64,000 nucleotides of DNA from an uncultured Roseobacter sp. (GTDB taxonomy: Bacteria > Pseudomonadota > Alphaproteobacteria > Rhodobacterales > Rhodobacteraceae). Location: the NCBI RefSeq assembly GCF_947488185.1, contig NZ_CANKYM010000003.1, positions 446,873 through 510,872 of the forward strand, written 5' to 3'. Made by a program: the position numbers and the translations under genes. Shown here one piece after another: positions 9,663 through 21,365 of this stretch. How positions within the stretch are numbered: the stretch's first letter is position 1; every line of letters starts with the position of its first letter. The notes beneath the pieces were generated by a model that searched no databases, was not told the DNA's origin, and was given only the letters and a program-made list of their open reading frames with translations.

Positions 9663-10226
9663 ATGCCTAAAATCAACGGAAACGAGATCCGCCCCGGGAA
9701 TGTTCTGGAGCATAATGGTGGCCTTTGGGCTGCGGTCAAAGTTGACCATGTGAAGCCCGGGAAGGGCGGTGCGTTTGCACAGGTAGAACTGCGTAATCTC
9801 CGAAATGGTTCCAAATTGAATGAACGCTTTCGCAGTGCCGACAAGGTTGAGCGGGTCCGGTTGGAGCAGAAGGACCAGCAGTTCCTCTACGAAGACGCAG
9901 GCATGCTGGTCGTCATGGATACAGAAACCTATGAACAGGTGCAGTTGCCCGCCGAGTTGCTGGGCGAACGGCGTCCGTTCCTGCAGGACGGCATGACCAT
10001 CGTCGTCGAATTCTATGAGGAAGAGGCGCTGAACGCGACTCTGCCGCAGAAGGTGACGTGCAAGATTGTCGAGACCGAGCCAGTGGTCAAAGGTCAGACG
10101 GCGGCAAATTCCTTCAAGCCCGCGGTACTGGACAACGGGGTCAAGGTCATGGTGCCGCCCTTTGTCGGGCAGGATGAAGACATCGTGGTCAACACCGAAA
10201 CGATGGAATATGCGGAACGCGCCTGA
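9663..10226 (+). CDS. efp: Translation elongation factor P
   Basis: The 187-residue protein has the full three-domain EF-P length. The N-terminus, [19 protein letters not shown], and the loop [10 protein letters not shown] place the tip residue Lys34 in the KPGK context; this is the position modified to beta-lysyl-lysine in many bacteria. No epmA or epmB gene is visible in the window. The C-terminal motif [14 protein letters not shown] is typical of domains II/III. I moved the start from the longer open frame to the ATG at 9663 because family members begin MPKI. EF-P rescues ribosomes stalled at polyproline stretches. Confidence 0.97.
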   Translation: MPKINGNEIRPGNVLEHNGGLWAAVKVDHVKPGKGGAFAQVELRNLRNGSKLNERFRSADKVERVRLEQKDQQFLYEDAGMLVVMDTETYEQVQLPAELLGERRPFLQDGMTIVVEFYEEEALNATLPQKVTCKIVETEPVVKGQTAANSFKPAVLDNGVKVMVPPFVGQDEDIVVNTETMEYAERA

Positions 10227-10288
10227 GGCGCGACACAATACGCCGAAGGCGCTTGGGATGCACGGGTAGGTGCGGCACCCGCGTAGCC

Positions 10289-11029
10289 TCAAGCATTGTT
10301 GCGCGTGATGGTCGCTTCGCCCGCTGACATCTCACCTTTTGCGCGATCAAACCTCAGGTAGGCGATACCCGCATCCTCCGTGCGGCTGAGCAGGGTGCCC
10401 GCCGGCTTCCCATTTGCCGTGATTTCCGTGCCCGTCTCAGCCGCGCCGGAGATACGGACCTGTGCCAGGCCTTTGCGCAGCTCGGTCTTGTGTTTCATGC
10501 GCGCGGTGACTTCCTGCCCGACGTAACATCCCTTGCGGAAATCCACGCCGGAGAGACGCTCAAACCCTACTTCGAGAATAAAGGTATCCTGGGTCAGTTC
10601 GACCCCGGTTTCCGGGATCAGATGTGCCACCCGCAGCGCCGTCCAATCCACATCATCGTCCGTTTGGGGCGCATCCCGATAGGCGCGCCAGCCCAAAGCG
10701 GTGTGACGCGGATCGGCAAACCCATCCTCGGGCGGCTCTCCAAGGCCACGGTGCAAATGCAGCGGGGCTTGCGTGATCGTGACATCGGCGCGCAGTTTAT
10801 ACATCGTCAGGCGCTGTGTCAGCGCGTCGCCAAGGCCGTCGGCCACATCCAGCAGAATGCCGTCCGGCGCGGCGGCGAGAAAAAAATCGGCGATGTATTT
10901 CCCCTGCGGGGTGAGCAGAGCGGCATAGACCAGCCCGTCACGCAGCCGCTCGATATCGTTGGTGATCAACCCCTGCAGGAACTCCCGTGCGTCAGCGCCG
11001 GAAATCTGAAGAATGCGACGTTTGGTCAT
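10289..11029 (-). CDS. YgfZ/GcvT-like folate-binding protein (Fe-S cluster maintenance)
   Basis: The 246-residue protein has the diagnostic YgfZ motif KGCYVGQE at residues 166-173 with the conserved cysteine at 168. The N-terminal part, ISGADAREFLQGLITND, is the tetrahydrofolate-binding GcvT-like domain. YgfZ/IBA57 proteins support assembly or repair of certain Fe-S enzymes in a folate-dependent way. At 246 residues it is shorter than E. coli YgfZ (about 326), as is usual in alphaproteobacteria. It is divergent from the glycosyltransferase by 68 bp. Confidence 0.9.
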   Translation of the reverse strand: MTKRRILQISGADAREFLQGLITNDIERLRDGLVYAALLTPQGKYIADFFLAAAPDGILLDVADGLGDALTQRLTMYKLRADVTITQAPLHLHRGLGEPPEDGFADPRHTALGWRAYRDAPQTDDDVDWTALRVAHLIPETGVELTQDTFILEVGFERLSGVDFRKGCYVGQEVTARMKHKTELRKGLAQVRISGAAETGTEITANGKPAGTLLSRTEDAGIAYLRFDRAKGEMSAGEATITRNNA

Positions 11030-11097
11030 GGGGGGGTCCTCTTTTCGCCTTCAATGACATATAGACGTGTCGCCGAAAAGAAGAAGAGGCATAACCT

Positions 11098-11772
11098 ATG
11101 CGTGCACCGATTTCGGTGATCATCCCCACACTGAACGCGGAGGCCCATCTCGGCGACTGTCTGGCAGCACTCATGCCGGGGCTGGAGGCGGGTATCATCC
11201 GCGAGTTGATCGTGAGCGACGGTGGCTCTGACGATGCCACCGTTGCGGTGGCCAAGGCCTGGGGTGCGGAGGTTGTGACCGGCTCGGCGTCGCGCGGTGG
11301 GCAGTTGGCGCGGGGATGTGCGCGGGCGCAGGGTGCATGGCTTCTTGTACTGCACGCAGATACGCAACTGCGTTCCGGATGGGTCGGCCCGGCGATCCTG
11401 CATCTGGACACGCGCAAGGCGGGCTGGTTCCGGCTGGCCTTTGCCAATGGGGGCGTGGCTGGGCGCGTGGTGACAGGCTGGGCCAACCTGCGCAGCCATC
11501 TCGGGCTGCCGTACGGAGATCAGGGGTTATTGCTGCCACGGGCAATGTACGCCGATGCGGGCGGTTATCCGGACCAGCCACTGATGGAAGACGTCGCACT
11601 GGCCCGCGCGCTCAAAGGCAAGCTGGTGCCGATCGATGCGGTGGCGGAGACCAGTGCCGCCCGATATCGCGCGCAAGGGTGGCTGCGGCGCGGGGCGCGC
11701 AACCTCTGGACCCTGCTGCGCTATTTCAGCGGCGTTTCCCCGCAACGGCTGGCCGAAAGCTACCGCCGCTGA
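11098..11772 (+). CDS. Family 2 glycosyltransferase, TIGR04283-like
   Basis: The 224-residue protein has the GT-A start ISVIIPTLNAE, the nucleotide-binding SDGGSDD at residues 40-46, and a DXD-like HADTQL at 86-91. The LPYGDQGLLLPR and PLMEDVALARAL motifs are characteristic of the TIGR04283 group, which includes glycosyltransferases linked to arsenosugar synthesis. The usual partners of that pathway (ArsM-like methyltransferase, radical-SAM protein, TIGR04282 enzyme) are not visible nearby, so the name is a family label, not a pathway assignment. It has no membrane segment. RBS AAGAAGAGG precedes the ATG. Confidence 0.85.
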   Translation: MRAPISVIIPTLNAEAHLGDCLAALMPGLEAGIIRELIVSDGGSDDATVAVAKAWGAEVVTGSASRGGQLARGCARAQGAWLLVLHADTQLRSGWVGPAILHLDTRKAGWFRLAFANGGVAGRVVTGWANLRSHLGLPYGDQGLLLPRAMYADAGGYPDQPLMEDVALARALKGKLVPIDAVAETSAARYRAQGWLRRGARNLWTLLRYFSGVSPQRLAESYRR

Positions 11773-11879
11773 GACCGATCTATTCGCATTGAATTCGTCA
11801 ATTTCGACGCCGGGCGCTTCGCTGATTGACCGGGCGAAATAGACGGCTAAGGTTGCGCCACGTAAAAAGGACAGCCTTT

Positions 11880-13088
11880 ATGCCCCAATCACCCGGAAAC
11901 CCCGCCGGACGCGGTTATCTCGCCATTCCCGGCCCCTCCGTGATGCCGGAGGCGGTGCTGAATGCGATGCACCGGCCCGCCCCGAATATCTACTCCGGGG
12001 AACTGCCCGATATGATGCCTGATCTGGTGGCGGATCTGAAACGGGTGGCGCGGACCAAGGGAGAGGTCGCGCTCTACATCGCGAACGGACATGGGGTCTG
12101 GGAGGCGGCATTGGCCAACGTCCTTGCGCCCGGCGACAAGGTGCTGGTGCCCGCAACCGGCCATTTTGGCACCGGTTGGGGCGGCATGGCCGCTGCCTTG
12201 GGCGCAGAGGTCGCGGTTCTGGATTTCGGCAAATCCGCCCCGATGGACATGGCCCGGGTGGCCGAGGCGCTGTCGGCGGACAAGGAGCACCAGATCAAGG
12301 CCGTGCTGGCAGTGCATGTGGACACCTCCACGTCCGTCCGCAACGACATTGCCGCCTTGCGCAGCGCAATGGATGCGACTGGCCATCCCGCGCTGCTGAT
12401 GGCGGATTGCATTGCCTCGCTGGGCTGTGACCGGTTTGAGATGGACGCCTGGGGCGTCGACGTCATGGTCACAGGCAGCCAGAAGGGGCTGATGGTGCCG
12501 CCGGGCATGGGGTTTGTCTTCTTCAACGAAAAGGCCGCGCAGGTGCGCGCCGCCCTGCCACGGGTAAGCAGCTATTGGGATTGGACCACACGCGCCCATC
12601 CGGAAGATTTCTACCAGTATTGGAATGGAACGGCCCCCACGCAGCATATCTACGGGCTGCGCGCCGCGCTCGACATGGTCCATGCCGAAGGGATGGAGGC
12701 GGTCTGGGCGCGGCACGACCTCCTGGCCCGCGCCATCTGGGCCGCCTGCGAGACCTGGGCGTCAGAAGGGCCCCTGCGTCTGAACATCGATAATGCATCG
12801 CATCGCAGCCGGGCGGTCACCGCGCTGCACCTGGACGCGCCGCTGGCGACAAACCTGCGGGACTGGACGGAACAGCGGCTTGGCCTGACGCTCGGGATCG
12901 GCCTGGGCATGGTGGACCGCGATGATCCGGCCTGGCACGGGCATTTCCGGCTGGGACATATGGGTCATGTGAATGGTCACATGATCATGGGGCTGCTGGG
13001 CGGGATGGAAGCCGGCATGAAAGCCCTGGAGATCCCGCATGGCGCCGGGGCGCTTTCAGCCGCCGCAGCCGTGATTGCAGAACACTAG
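11880..13088 (+). CDS. Class V aminotransferase, serine/alanine-glyoxylate aminotransferase type
   Basis: The 402-residue PLP enzyme has the lysine Schiff-base motif TGSQKGLMVPPG with Lys202, and a family-typical N-terminus, AIPGPSVMPEAVLNAM. PNIYSGELPDMMPDL and NGHGVWEAAL are typical of alanine- or serine-glyoxylate aminotransferases, which move amino groups onto glyoxylate to form glycine. In a methylotrophy-related context serine-glyoxylate transfer is plausible, but no serine-cycle genes are adjacent. The ATG at 11880 follows AAAAAGGACAGCC; the longer open frame upstream is not conserved-looking. Its stop overlaps the stop of the convergent small membrane protein by 3 bp. Confidence 0.88.
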   Translation: MPQSPGNPAGRGYLAIPGPSVMPEAVLNAMHRPAPNIYSGELPDMMPDLVADLKRVARTKGEVALYIANGHGVWEAALANVLAPGDKVLVPATGHFGTGWGGMAAALGAEVAVLDFGKSAPMDMARVAEALSADKEHQIKAVLAVHVDTSTSVRNDIAALRSAMDATGHPALLMADCIASLGCDRFEMDAWGVDVMVTGSQKGLMVPPGMGFVFFNEKAAQVRAALPRVSSYWDWTTRAHPEDFYQYWNGTAPTQHIYGLRAALDMVHAEGMEAVWARHDLLARAIWAACETWASEGPLRLNIDNASHRSRAVTALHLDAPLATNLRDWTEQRLGLTLGIGLGMVDRDDPAWHGHFRLGHMGHVNGHMIMGLLGGMEAGMKALEIPHGAGALSAAAAVIAEH

Positions 13089-13300
13089 CGTCGGGGCGGG
13101 AGCGACCATCGCGCGTCTTCCATGCGACGTCGGTGGTCGAGCCAGTCCAGCCAGCGGTTCACGGCGAGCCCCAGGAAGACCGCTGCGACCAATCCCCAGA
13201 TCGCGAAGAGAAACAGCAAGACCCACGTCAGGTTGACCCCGAACATCACGATGCAGGCTCTGGTGTAATTGGGTGCGCGACCCAGTCTGTGTTTGTCCAT
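13085..13300 (-). CDS. Small two-helix membrane protein
   Basis: The 71-residue protein starts MDKHRLGRAPNYTRAC and has two closely spaced hydrophobic segments, VMFGVNLTWVLLFLFAIWGL and VAAVFLGLAVNRWL, ending in a basic tail. An in-frame ATG ten codons upstream (13330) is also possible. The stop codon overlaps the end of the convergent aminotransferase gene. It precedes nothing on its own strand except that aminotransferase, and it is downstream of the HisC-like gene in opposite orientation only by position. No family is recognised. Confidence 0.6.
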   Translation of the reverse strand: MDKHRLGRAPNYTRACIVMFGVNLTWVLLFLFAIWGLVAAVFLGLAVNRWLDWLDHRRRMEDARWSLPPRR

Positions 13301-13354
13301 GGCGCATTCCGTCCGTTGACCGATGCGCAAATTATAGAGATTAGGCGGTTTTCG

Positions 13355-14458
13355 TCATCTCATTTCTGCGGCTCGCAGGGCAACGGGCAGAACTTCCGCA
13401 AAGATGTCGAGGTTCGCGGGGGTGCCGCAGCTGACCCGGATACAGCGGTTTTGCGGCGCAACTGATGGCATGCGGATAAACACCCCCCGTGCAACCATCT
13501 CATGCAGCACATTCGCCGCATATGTCGACCCGCCGCCACAATCGATGGACACGAAATTGGCAGCGGAGTTCAGCGGTTTGAGCCCGTTTTTGCGGGCAAT
13601 ATCCCGGATGCGATGGCGCGACGCGACGATGCGGGCCTGCACCGAACGCAACCAGGTCTGGTCTTCCAGGGCCGCAACCGCGCCAGCCTGTGCCGCGCGG
13701 TTCATGCCAAAGTGATTGCGCACCTTCTCAAAGGCGGCAATCAGGTCGGGCGCCCCCATGGCATAGCCTACACGTGCGCCTGCAAGCCCGTAAGCCTTGG
13801 AAAAGGTCCGCATCCGGATGACCCGGGGATCATCCATGGGTAGAGGCAGGGCGGTGCCACCGGGCGCGCATTCCAGATAGGCCTCATCCAGCACCAGCAG
13901 GGTGCCCGCGGGCAGCTTTTCCATGGCTGCGACCAGATCGGCCCCGTCATGCGCCGTGCCCATCGGATTGTCGGGATTCGCAAGATAGACCAGCTTGGCA
14001 TCCACCTCGGCTGCCTTGGCAAACAAGGCGTCGGGGTCTTCGTGATCGTCCTTGTAGGGTACCTTGTGCAGAACGCCGCCGTAGCCCGCGACATGGTAGT
14101 TGAACGTCGGGTAGGCGCCGTCCGAGGTCACAACCGCATCACCTTGCGCCACCATCATCCGTACGAGATAGCCCAACAGCCCATCGATCCCTTCACCAAC
14201 GACAATCATATCGGGCCGGATGCCGTGATGATCGGCCAGCGCCTCGCGCAGCTCATAGCTTTCGGGGTCGCCGTACATCCACTGTGGCGTTTCGGCCATG
14301 GCACGGGTGGCCATGGGCGAGGGGCCAAAGACGTTCTCATTGGCGCCGAGGCGGGCATCAAAAAGGCAGGCACGCGCGCGTTCCTGGGCCTCGGGGCCGA
14401 CAAAGGGTACTGTGCCGGGCAGGGATCGGGCAAGCGGGGTCAGGCGGTAGTTGGTCAT
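13355..14458 (-). CDS. Class I/II PLP aminotransferase, HisC-like
   Basis: The 367-residue protein has HisC-type features: LGANENVFGPSP near residue 37, YGDPESYELREALA, LANPDNPMGT at 159-168, DEAYLE at 191-196, and the lysine motif RTFSKAYGLAGARVG with Lys221. Histidinol-phosphate aminotransferase and aromatic or phenylalanine aminotransferases share these motifs and cannot be separated by eye. No other his genes are nearby, so this may be a second HisC-like enzyme acting on aromatic amino acids. I leave the symbol blank. The ATG at 14456-14458 has only a weak upstream purine stretch. Confidence 0.85.
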   Translation of the reverse strand: MTNYRLTPLARSLPGTVPFVGPEAQERARACLFDARLGANENVFGPSPMATRAMAETPQWMYGDPESYELREALADHHGIRPDMIVVGEGIDGLLGYLVRMMVAQGDAVVTSDGAYPTFNYHVAGYGGVLHKVPYKDDHEDPDALFAKAAEVDAKLVYLANPDNPMGTAHDGADLVAAMEKLPAGTLLVLDEAYLECAPGGTALPLPMDDPRVIRMRTFSKAYGLAGARVGYAMGAPDLIAAFEKVRNHFGMNRAAQAGAVAALEDQTWLRSVQARIVASRHRIRDIARKNGLKPLNSAANFVSIDCGGGSTYAANVLHEMVARGVFIRMPSVAPQNRCIRVSCGTPANLDIFAEVLPVALRAAEMR

Positions 14459-14572
14459 GGCGTCTCTTAAAACGGCTTGGCCGCCATGGGCAAGAGTGAG
14501 ATTTCCCCAACGTTTGTCTGGTCAATATGTTGCCGCTGCGCTCTGGTGGGGGCAGCGAAAAAGGAGAATCCG

Positions 14573-15361
14573 ATGTCCCGCGTCCTCGTCACCCTTACCG
14601 ACCACATCGCCCATGTGCAGCTGAACCGCCCGGACAAACGCAATGCCGTCGACCCCGAGATGTTCGCAGCGCTGATCGACGCGGGCCAGCAGGTGGCGGC
14701 CTCCGACGCGCGCGTCGCGGTCTTGTCCGGGGCGGGAGAAGGGTTCTGCGCAGGCATCGACATCGGGTCGCTGGGCGGCATGATCGGCAAGGATATCGAG
14801 GCGATGATCCTGCCGCGCACCCATGGGGAGGGCACCACCAACCAGTGGCAGGAGGTGGCGATGATCTGGCACCGGTTGGAGATTCCGGTGATTGCGGCGC
14901 TGCACGGGACGGTCTTTGGGGCAGGCATGCAGATCGCCTTGGGCGCGGATATCCGCATTGCCGCGCCGGATACCCAACTGGCGGTCATGGAAATGAAATG
15001 GGGCATTATTCCGGACATGGGCGGGATGGTGTTGTTGCCCCGGCTCGTGCGCTCCGATGTCATGCGCTGGTTGATCTATACCGCCACGCCCATTCCGGCA
15101 GATCAGGCCGAGCGCTGGGGCCTTGTTACCGAGATTGCCGAGAACCCGCTGACAGCGGCCTTCGATCTGGCGCGGGAGCTTGCGGGCAAAAGCCCCAAGG
15201 CCATACGGGCGGCCAAGGCGCTGATCGCTTGCGCGGAACGCGAGACGGCGGAGGAGGTTCTGCTGGCCGAAGCGCGCACGCAGGCCAGCCTCTTGGGACA
15301 GCCCGAACAGATGGAGGTCATCGCGGCGCACTTCGCCAAACGCGCGCCGGTGTTCAAGTAA
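14573..15361 (+). CDS. Enoyl-CoA hydratase/isomerase (crotonase) family protein
   Basis: The 262-residue protein has the crotonase oxyanion elements SGAGEGFCAGIDI (residues 52-64) and HGTVFGAGMQIALGADIRIA (111-130). The acidic residues Glu140 and Asp148 lie eight positions apart in VMEMKWGIIPDMGG. That spacing matches the Glu/Asp pair of delta3,5-delta2,4-dienoyl-CoA isomerases rather than the Glu/Glu pair of enoyl-CoA hydratases, so isomerase activity is possible. The ATG at 14573 follows AAAAAGGAGAA; the longer frame from 14477 is rejected for lack of a ribosome-binding site. It is divergent from the HisC-like gene. Confidence 0.88.
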   Translation: MSRVLVTLTDHIAHVQLNRPDKRNAVDPEMFAALIDAGQQVAASDARVAVLSGAGEGFCAGIDIGSLGGMIGKDIEAMILPRTHGEGTTNQWQEVAMIWHRLEIPVIAALHGTVFGAGMQIALGADIRIAAPDTQLAVMEMKWGIIPDMGGMVLLPRLVRSDVMRWLIYTATPIPADQAERWGLVTEIAENPLTAAFDLARELAGKSPKAIRAAKALIACAERETAEEVLLAEARTQASLLGQPEQMEVIAAHFAKRAPVFK

Positions 15362-15370
15362 CCCTGTCTC

Positions 15371-15700
15371 TCAGGACATGAACTTGCGCCGCGCCTCGCG
15401 GGCAATCTCGTAGCGCATCTCCAGATCGGCCAGCTTGGCCATCGCCTCTTTGCGCGTGTTCGCGTCCGGGGCGGCGGCATAGGCTTTGCGCGCCGCGTCC
15501 AGTTGGGTTTTCAACGTGAATTCCTCGGGCACCACGCCGGCCTCGGCCATGATCCGCATGGCCGTCGACACCGCCGCCTGCTCCCCGGTTTCAACGGGAC
15601 GGTCGGGCAGGGGAGCGCCTTCACCTTTCAATCCGGTCAGACCGCCCGAGGCCCGCGCCTTGGCGATCTGCCTTTCGATGAGGGAACGAAAGCTGCGCAT
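15371..15700 (-). CDS. DUF1992 (DnaJ-C28-like) domain protein
   Basis: The 109-residue protein begins MRSFRSLIERQIAKARASGG and continues with LTGLKGEGAPLPDRP, the DUF1992 pattern of an IxxLIExxIxxAxxxG helix followed by a Gly-Lys-Gly-Pro-Leu turn. The same domain is found in DNAJC28 proteins, but no J-domain is present here. It lies 9 bp downstream of valS on the same strand and is probably co-transcribed with it. Function unknown. Confidence 0.82.
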   Translation of the reverse strand: MRSFRSLIERQIAKARASGGLTGLKGEGAPLPDRPVETGEQAAVSTAMRIMAEAGVVPEEFTLKTQLDAARKAYAAAPDANTRKEAMAKLADLEMRYEIAREARRKFMS

Positions 15701-15709
15701 GGGGCGATT

Positions 15710-18742
<3,033 letters not shown>

Positions 18743-18829
18743 GATCGCATCCTCTGTCTGATCTTGGCGGGGGTCTACCGGAGGATGCGGGCAAGGGGAA
18801 GGCGGGCACGGGGGAAAACTTGACCGGCA

Positions 18830-18907
18830 AAGGTGGCCTGAAGCCCACCTTACCTGCAGGGGGCGACGGGTGTGGTGAACAGGTAGGGTGGGCTTCAGGC
18901 CACCCTT
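18830..18907. repeat. REP-like palindromic repeat, copy 1
   Basis: Two arms of about 27 bases form a near-perfect inverted repeat: the left arm AAGGTGGCCTGAAGCCCACC... at 18830-18856 and the right arm CAGGTAGGGTGGGCTTCAGG... at 18880-18907, with a 23-base loop. The same sequence recurs at 42113-42191 and, as one arm, at 51639-51666. It lies between the divergent valS and molybdenum-hydroxylase genes. Confidence 0.9.
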
Positions 18908-19067
18908 GGCAGCGGGGCCGCCGCACCCGCTCCGGGCGGGGCCTCTGGAATATCTTCGAAGAAAGCGGACTAAAGCGCTGTTTCAACCGTTATCGCAGGG
19001 ACGACTGGACAAGCGTGCGGGTGCCGCTAGTGTCCGCCTGAACGCAGTGCGCGAAAAGGAGTCCCCC

Positions 19068-21365
19068 ATGGAAAAGTTCGGCAAGTCACAATCGATTAAA
19101 CGAGTGGAAGACGTCCGCTTTCTGACAGGGCACGGGCGCTATGTGGACGATATCGCGCCTGAGAATGCATTGCGGGCCTTTGTGTTCCGCGCCCCGGTTG
19201 CCCATGCGACGATCACGGGGCTGGATGTCTCGGACGCGCGGGCGGCGGAGGGTGTTCAGACGGTGCTGACGGTCGATGATCTGGAGGCGGCGGGCATGAC
19301 TATCAACATGTTCGGGGCCACGATCAAGAACCGCGATGGGTCGCAGGGGGCGGCACCTAAACGTCCCTTGTTGGCCAAGGGCAAGCTGCGGTTTGTCGGC
19401 GAGCCGGTGGCTTTCATCGTCGCGGACACGCTGGATCAGGCGCGGGACGCCGCGGAGCTCATCATGCTCGACTATGACGATCTGCCTGCCAAGATGGACA
19501 TCGCGGCGGGCGGTCCGGCGGTGCATGACGATGTCCCGGATAACCGTGGCTTCGACTGGGGGATCGGCGATGAGGCGGCAACCGAGGCGGCATTTGCCAA
19601 GGCTGCCCGCACAGTGAGCCTGGAGGTGGGTGACAACCGGATCATCGTGAATTCGCTGGAGCCGCGCGGGTGTTTCGCCGAATGGGATGGCGATCGGTTG
19701 CATGTCTCGCTGGGCGGGCAGGGTGTCTGGGGGCAAAAGGACGCGCTGGCCAAGGCGTTCGGGTTGGAGCCCGATCTGGTACGCGTGACCACGCCGGATG
19801 TGGGCGGTGGCTTTGGCATGAAAGGGTTTCCATATCCGGAATACGCGCTGGCGGCGGAGGCCGCGCGGGTCACCGGACGCCCTGTGCGCTGGATGTCGGA
19901 GCGGACAGAAGCCATGCTGAGCGACAATGCGGGGCGTGATCTGACCTCCACGGCGGAGTTTGCCTTTGACGAGACCAACCGGATCACCGCCTACCGGGTG
20001 CACTCGCGCTGCAATCTCGGGGCGTATAATAGCCATTTTGGGCAGTTCATTCAAAGCCAGCTCTTCAGCCGCGTGTTGATGGGCGTCTATGATGTGCAAA
20101 ACACGTGGCTGCGGGTCGAGGGCATCTATACCAACACCACATATGTGGACGCCTACCGTGGGGCCGGGCGGCCCGAGGCCATCTATGTGCTGGAGCGTCT
20201 GATGGATCGGGCAGCGCGCGAATTGGGTGTTGATCCGGTCGAGCTGCGGCGGCGGAATTTCATTAAGGCGGACCAGTTTCCCTATGAAACCACGGTGGGC
20301 GAAACCTATGACGTTGGTGACTTTGACCGGCTGCTGACCCGCGCCATTTCCGAGGCGGATCTGGAGGGTTTCGCCGCGCGGAAAAAAGCCGATAAGGATC
20401 AGGGCCTTATGCGCGGCGTCGGTTTGTGTTACTATATCGAAAGTATTTTGGGCGATCCTTCCGAAGGCGCGAAGGTGGCTTTTAACGAGGATGGTACGGT
20501 GACGATCTACGTGGGCACGCAATCCACAGGGCAGGGGCACGAGACGGTCTACGCAAATTTCCTGGCGGACCAGACGGGTATTCCTGCGGAATTGATCACA
20601 GTGGTTCAAGGCGACAGCGATCTGATCGCGGAGGGCGGCGGCACCGGTGGGTCGCGGTCTGTTACTGTGCAGAACAACGTGACTCTGGCAGCGGTTGCGG
20701 AGATGACTGAGAAGTTCATCGCGTTTCTGGCCGACGAAATGGGCGTGCCTGCCGCCGAGATCACCTTTGATGATGAACGCTTTCGCGCAGATGGTTCTAA
20801 CCTGAGCCCTACGATGCTGGACGTGGCAGAAATGGCGCGTGCGCAGGGCCGCGACGATCTCCTGGTGCATGAAGCACGCGCCACTCTGGATGCCCGAAGC
20901 TTTCCCAACGGTTGCCATGTTTCAGAGGTAATTGTGGACCCTGAGACAGGAGTCGTGACCGTGGACCGCTATACCGTCGTCGATGATTTCGGCAATCTTA
21001 TCAACCCGATGCTGGCCGAAGGGCAGGTGCATGGCGGGGTGGCGCAGGGTATTGGCCAGGCGCTGACGGAGCATGTTGTCTTTGACGAAGACGGTCAGTT
21101 GCTCACGGCATCGTTCATGGACTACGCCTTGCCGCGTGCGGACGACATACCCACTATTAGTTTTACATCGGAACCGGTGCCCTCCACCGCCAACATCATG
21201 GGGATGAAGGGCTGTGGCGAAGCGGGGACGGTGGGTGCATTGGCTGCTGTTGCGAACGCGGTTCAGGATGCGCTTTGGGAGCGGGGGGTGCGTCAGGCGG
21301 ATATGCCTTTCACCCCGCATAAAGTTTGGGAGTTGTTGAACGGTGAGGTCCTCGCGGCGGAATAA
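19068..21365 (+). CDS. Molybdopterin-binding hydroxylase large subunit (xanthine dehydrogenase/CoxL family, form II type)
   Basis: The 765-residue protein is a molybdenum-hydroxylase large subunit. It contains the active-site loop AYRGAGRPE at residues 362-370; AYRGAGR is the form II signature, distinct from the AYRCSFR loop of true form I CO dehydrogenase. Also present are DVGGGFGMKG (244-253) and the catalytic glutamate context GCGEAGTVGA near the C-terminus. Such subunits normally work with a FAD-binding medium and a 2Fe-2S small subunit, and neither is encoded beside it. The substrate may be an N-heterocycle or aldehyde; CO oxidation is unlikely. The ATG at 19068 follows AAAAGGAG. The DUF2235 gene starts inside its last codons. 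Confidence 0.9.
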   Translation: MEKFGKSQSIKRVEDVRFLTGHGRYVDDIAPENALRAFVFRAPVAHATITGLDVSDARAAEGVQTVLTVDDLEAAGMTINMFGATIKNRDGSQGAAPKRPLLAKGKLRFVGEPVAFIVADTLDQARDAAELIMLDYDDLPAKMDIAAGGPAVHDDVPDNRGFDWGIGDEAATEAAFAKAARTVSLEVGDNRIIVNSLEPRGCFAEWDGDRLHVSLGGQGVWGQKDALAKAFGLEPDLVRVTTPDVGGGFGMKGFPYPEYALAAEAARVTGRPVRWMSERTEAMLSDNAGRDLTSTAEFAFDETNRITAYRVHSRCNLGAYNSHFGQFIQSQLFSRVLMGVYDVQNTWLRVEGIYTNTTYVDAYRGAGRPEAIYVLERLMDRAARELGVDPVELRRRNFIKADQFPYETTVGETYDVGDFDRLLTRAISEADLEGFAARKKADKDQGLMRGVGLCYYIESILGDPSEGAKVAFNEDGTVTIYVGTQSTGQGHETVYANFLADQTGIPAELITVVQGDSDLIAEGGGTGGSRSVTVQNNVTLAAVAEMTEKFIAFLADEMGVPAAEITFDDERFRADGSNLSPTMLDVAEMARAQGRDDLLVHEARATLDARSFPNGCHVSEVIVDPETGVVTVDRYTVVDDFGNLINPMLAEGQVHGGVAQGIGQALTEHVVFDEDGQLLTASFMDYALPRADDIPTISFTSEPVPSTANIMGMKGCGEAGTVGALAAVANAVQDALWERGVRQADMPFTPHKVWELLNGEVLAAE

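Noticed and set aside
19086..20918. Reverse-strand open frame of 610 codons over the hydroxylase large subunit
   Set aside because: Antisense shadow; the forward frame has clear family motifs.
19068..21365. Aerobic carbon monoxide dehydrogenase CoxL
   Set aside because: The active-site loop is AYRGAGR rather than the form I AYRCSFR, and coxM and coxS are absent nearby.
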